Shown piece after piece: positions 63,616 through 64,000 of a DNA stretch of 64,000 nucleotides. Both the position numbers and the translations under genes were made by a program. Source of the stretch: an uncultured Clostridia bacterium (lineage in GTDB: Bacteria; Bacillota; Clostridia; TANB77; CAG-508); NCBI GenBank assembly GCA_948524275.1, contig CAOSLI010000001.1:1-64000 (forward strand), in the 5' to 3' direction. The first letter of the stretch is position 1, and each line of letters opens with the position of its first letter. A model generated the notes under the pieces. That model was not told the DNA's origin. It was given only the letters and a program-made list of their open reading frames with translations, and made no database searches.

Positions 63616-64000
63616 ATGATACATAATTTAGATATAATTTTAAGAGTTATGCCAAGAGAAATTGCAAATAAGATTGATGCTGAAAATTTAGAAGAAATTA
63701 GAATAAGAGCAAATAGAAAAATAATTTTAAAATATATTGATAGAGAACAAGTTGAAGAATATGTGCCATCACGGAAGAGAGATTCTAAATATGGTACAAG
63801 TTTTTTGTGATAACTCTATATATTCATACCAAAGCCAAATATGTAATGGCTTTATTACCCTTCCAGGAGGACATAGAGTAGGGCTTACTGGGAGTATTGC
63901 GATGAAAGATGGACAAATTATAAATATTACATATGTATCTTCTCTAAACATAAGAATTGCTAAAGAAATAATTGGCGCAAGTGAAAAGATTTTGCCACAA
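63616..64000 (+). CDS. spoIIIAA: Stage III sporulation protein AA (N-terminal part), read through a CGG +1 site
   Basis: The frame is cut by the right edge after about 128 residues (family about 330). SpoIIIAA is the ATPase of the SpoIIIA-Q forespore feeding-tube complex. Before the site: PREIANKIDAENLEEIRIRANRKI (family EEIRLR). After the CGG at 63772 the +1 frame gives REILNMVQVFCDNSIYSYQ, NGFITLPGGHRVGLTG and VSSLNIRIAKEI, unmistakable SpoIIIAA. The ATG at 63616 follows GGAGGAC. The zero frame ends at 63810. Confidence 0.92.
63772..63774 (+). other. CGG +1 frameshift site (spoIIIAA)
   Basis: TCA CGG AAG: codon 53 is CGG followed by A. Skipping C gives GGA and restores the rest of SpoIIIAA up to the window edge. 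Confidence 0.9.

Noticed and set aside
3541..63780. Reading the ten split genes as ordinary pseudogenes
   Set aside because: Every break has the same base, codon position and following Gly codon, both sides stay conserved, no other damage is present, and several genes are core functions. Random decay would give mixed indels and stops.
3541..63780. Reading all ten sites simply as sequencing errors (spurious C before GG)
   Set aside because: Not fully excluded. But GGW occurs hundreds of times in all three codon phases, while the extra C is found only at codon boundaries before Gly, so a frame-blind error is unlikely. Kept as the main alternative in the finding.

Overview
The window is AT-rich DNA from an endospore-forming Bacillota, most likely an uncultured anaerobic Clostridia lineage. 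The clues are AGA-dominated arginine usage, strong AGGAGG ribosome sites, a small acid-soluble spore protein, yaaL-bofA, sigG-ymxH, spoIIIAA, a glmS ribozyme and an aspS2-gatCAB operon with a T-box. Most genes are housekeeping: topA, tmk, two gatB, rnjA, gltX, pepC, ysxC, serS, glmS, uvrC, rpe, rimO, feoA/feoB, dut, two aspS, rlmN, stp-prkC, metG and yebC.

The most striking signal is a single rule that explains every broken gene here. Eight recognisable genes (a pilin-like lectin-tailed protein, bofA, a yhcG/DUF1016 nuclease, uvrC, rimO, feoB, ymxH and spoIIIAA) are interrupted ten times in total. Every interruption is an in-frame CGG codon followed by A or T, and full-length protein returns if the C is skipped so that GGA or GGT (Gly) is read in the +1 frame. 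rimO and ymxH each contain two such sites, and the second is in frame only after the first shift. By eye I found no in-frame CGG in the other host-like genes. The three remaining in-frame CGG codons lie in three compositionally atypical genes. This suggests that CGGW is read as a four-base glycine codon, or as an obligate +1 slip at an unassigned codon. A systematic assembly error is the main alternative.

The second system is a diversity-generating retroelement at 45.6-52.3 kb: Avd, template repeat, reverse transcriptase, and a target gene whose variable repeat differs from the template at 9 of 79 positions, all of them template adenines. The variable domain is at the N-terminus of a MoxR-like AAA+ ATPase, followed by two small genes and a metallopeptidase/VWA protein.

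Other accessory content: a RAYT transposase with dispersed GTCGAC-centred palindromes; a candidate type I toxin-antitoxin locus (14.9-15.2 kb); DUF3990/DUF3791-like genes; and an accessory island at 21.2-26.2 kb with two paralogous orphan genes carrying an identical 73-nt downstream hairpin, the DUF1016 nuclease and a MNT-HEPN pair. A set of GC-richer monocistronic genes (11.8, 21.3, 30.3, 34.1 and 52.4 kb) shares one layout: consensus promoter, short 5' stem-loop, GGAGGAA ribosome site, orphan ORF and hairpin.
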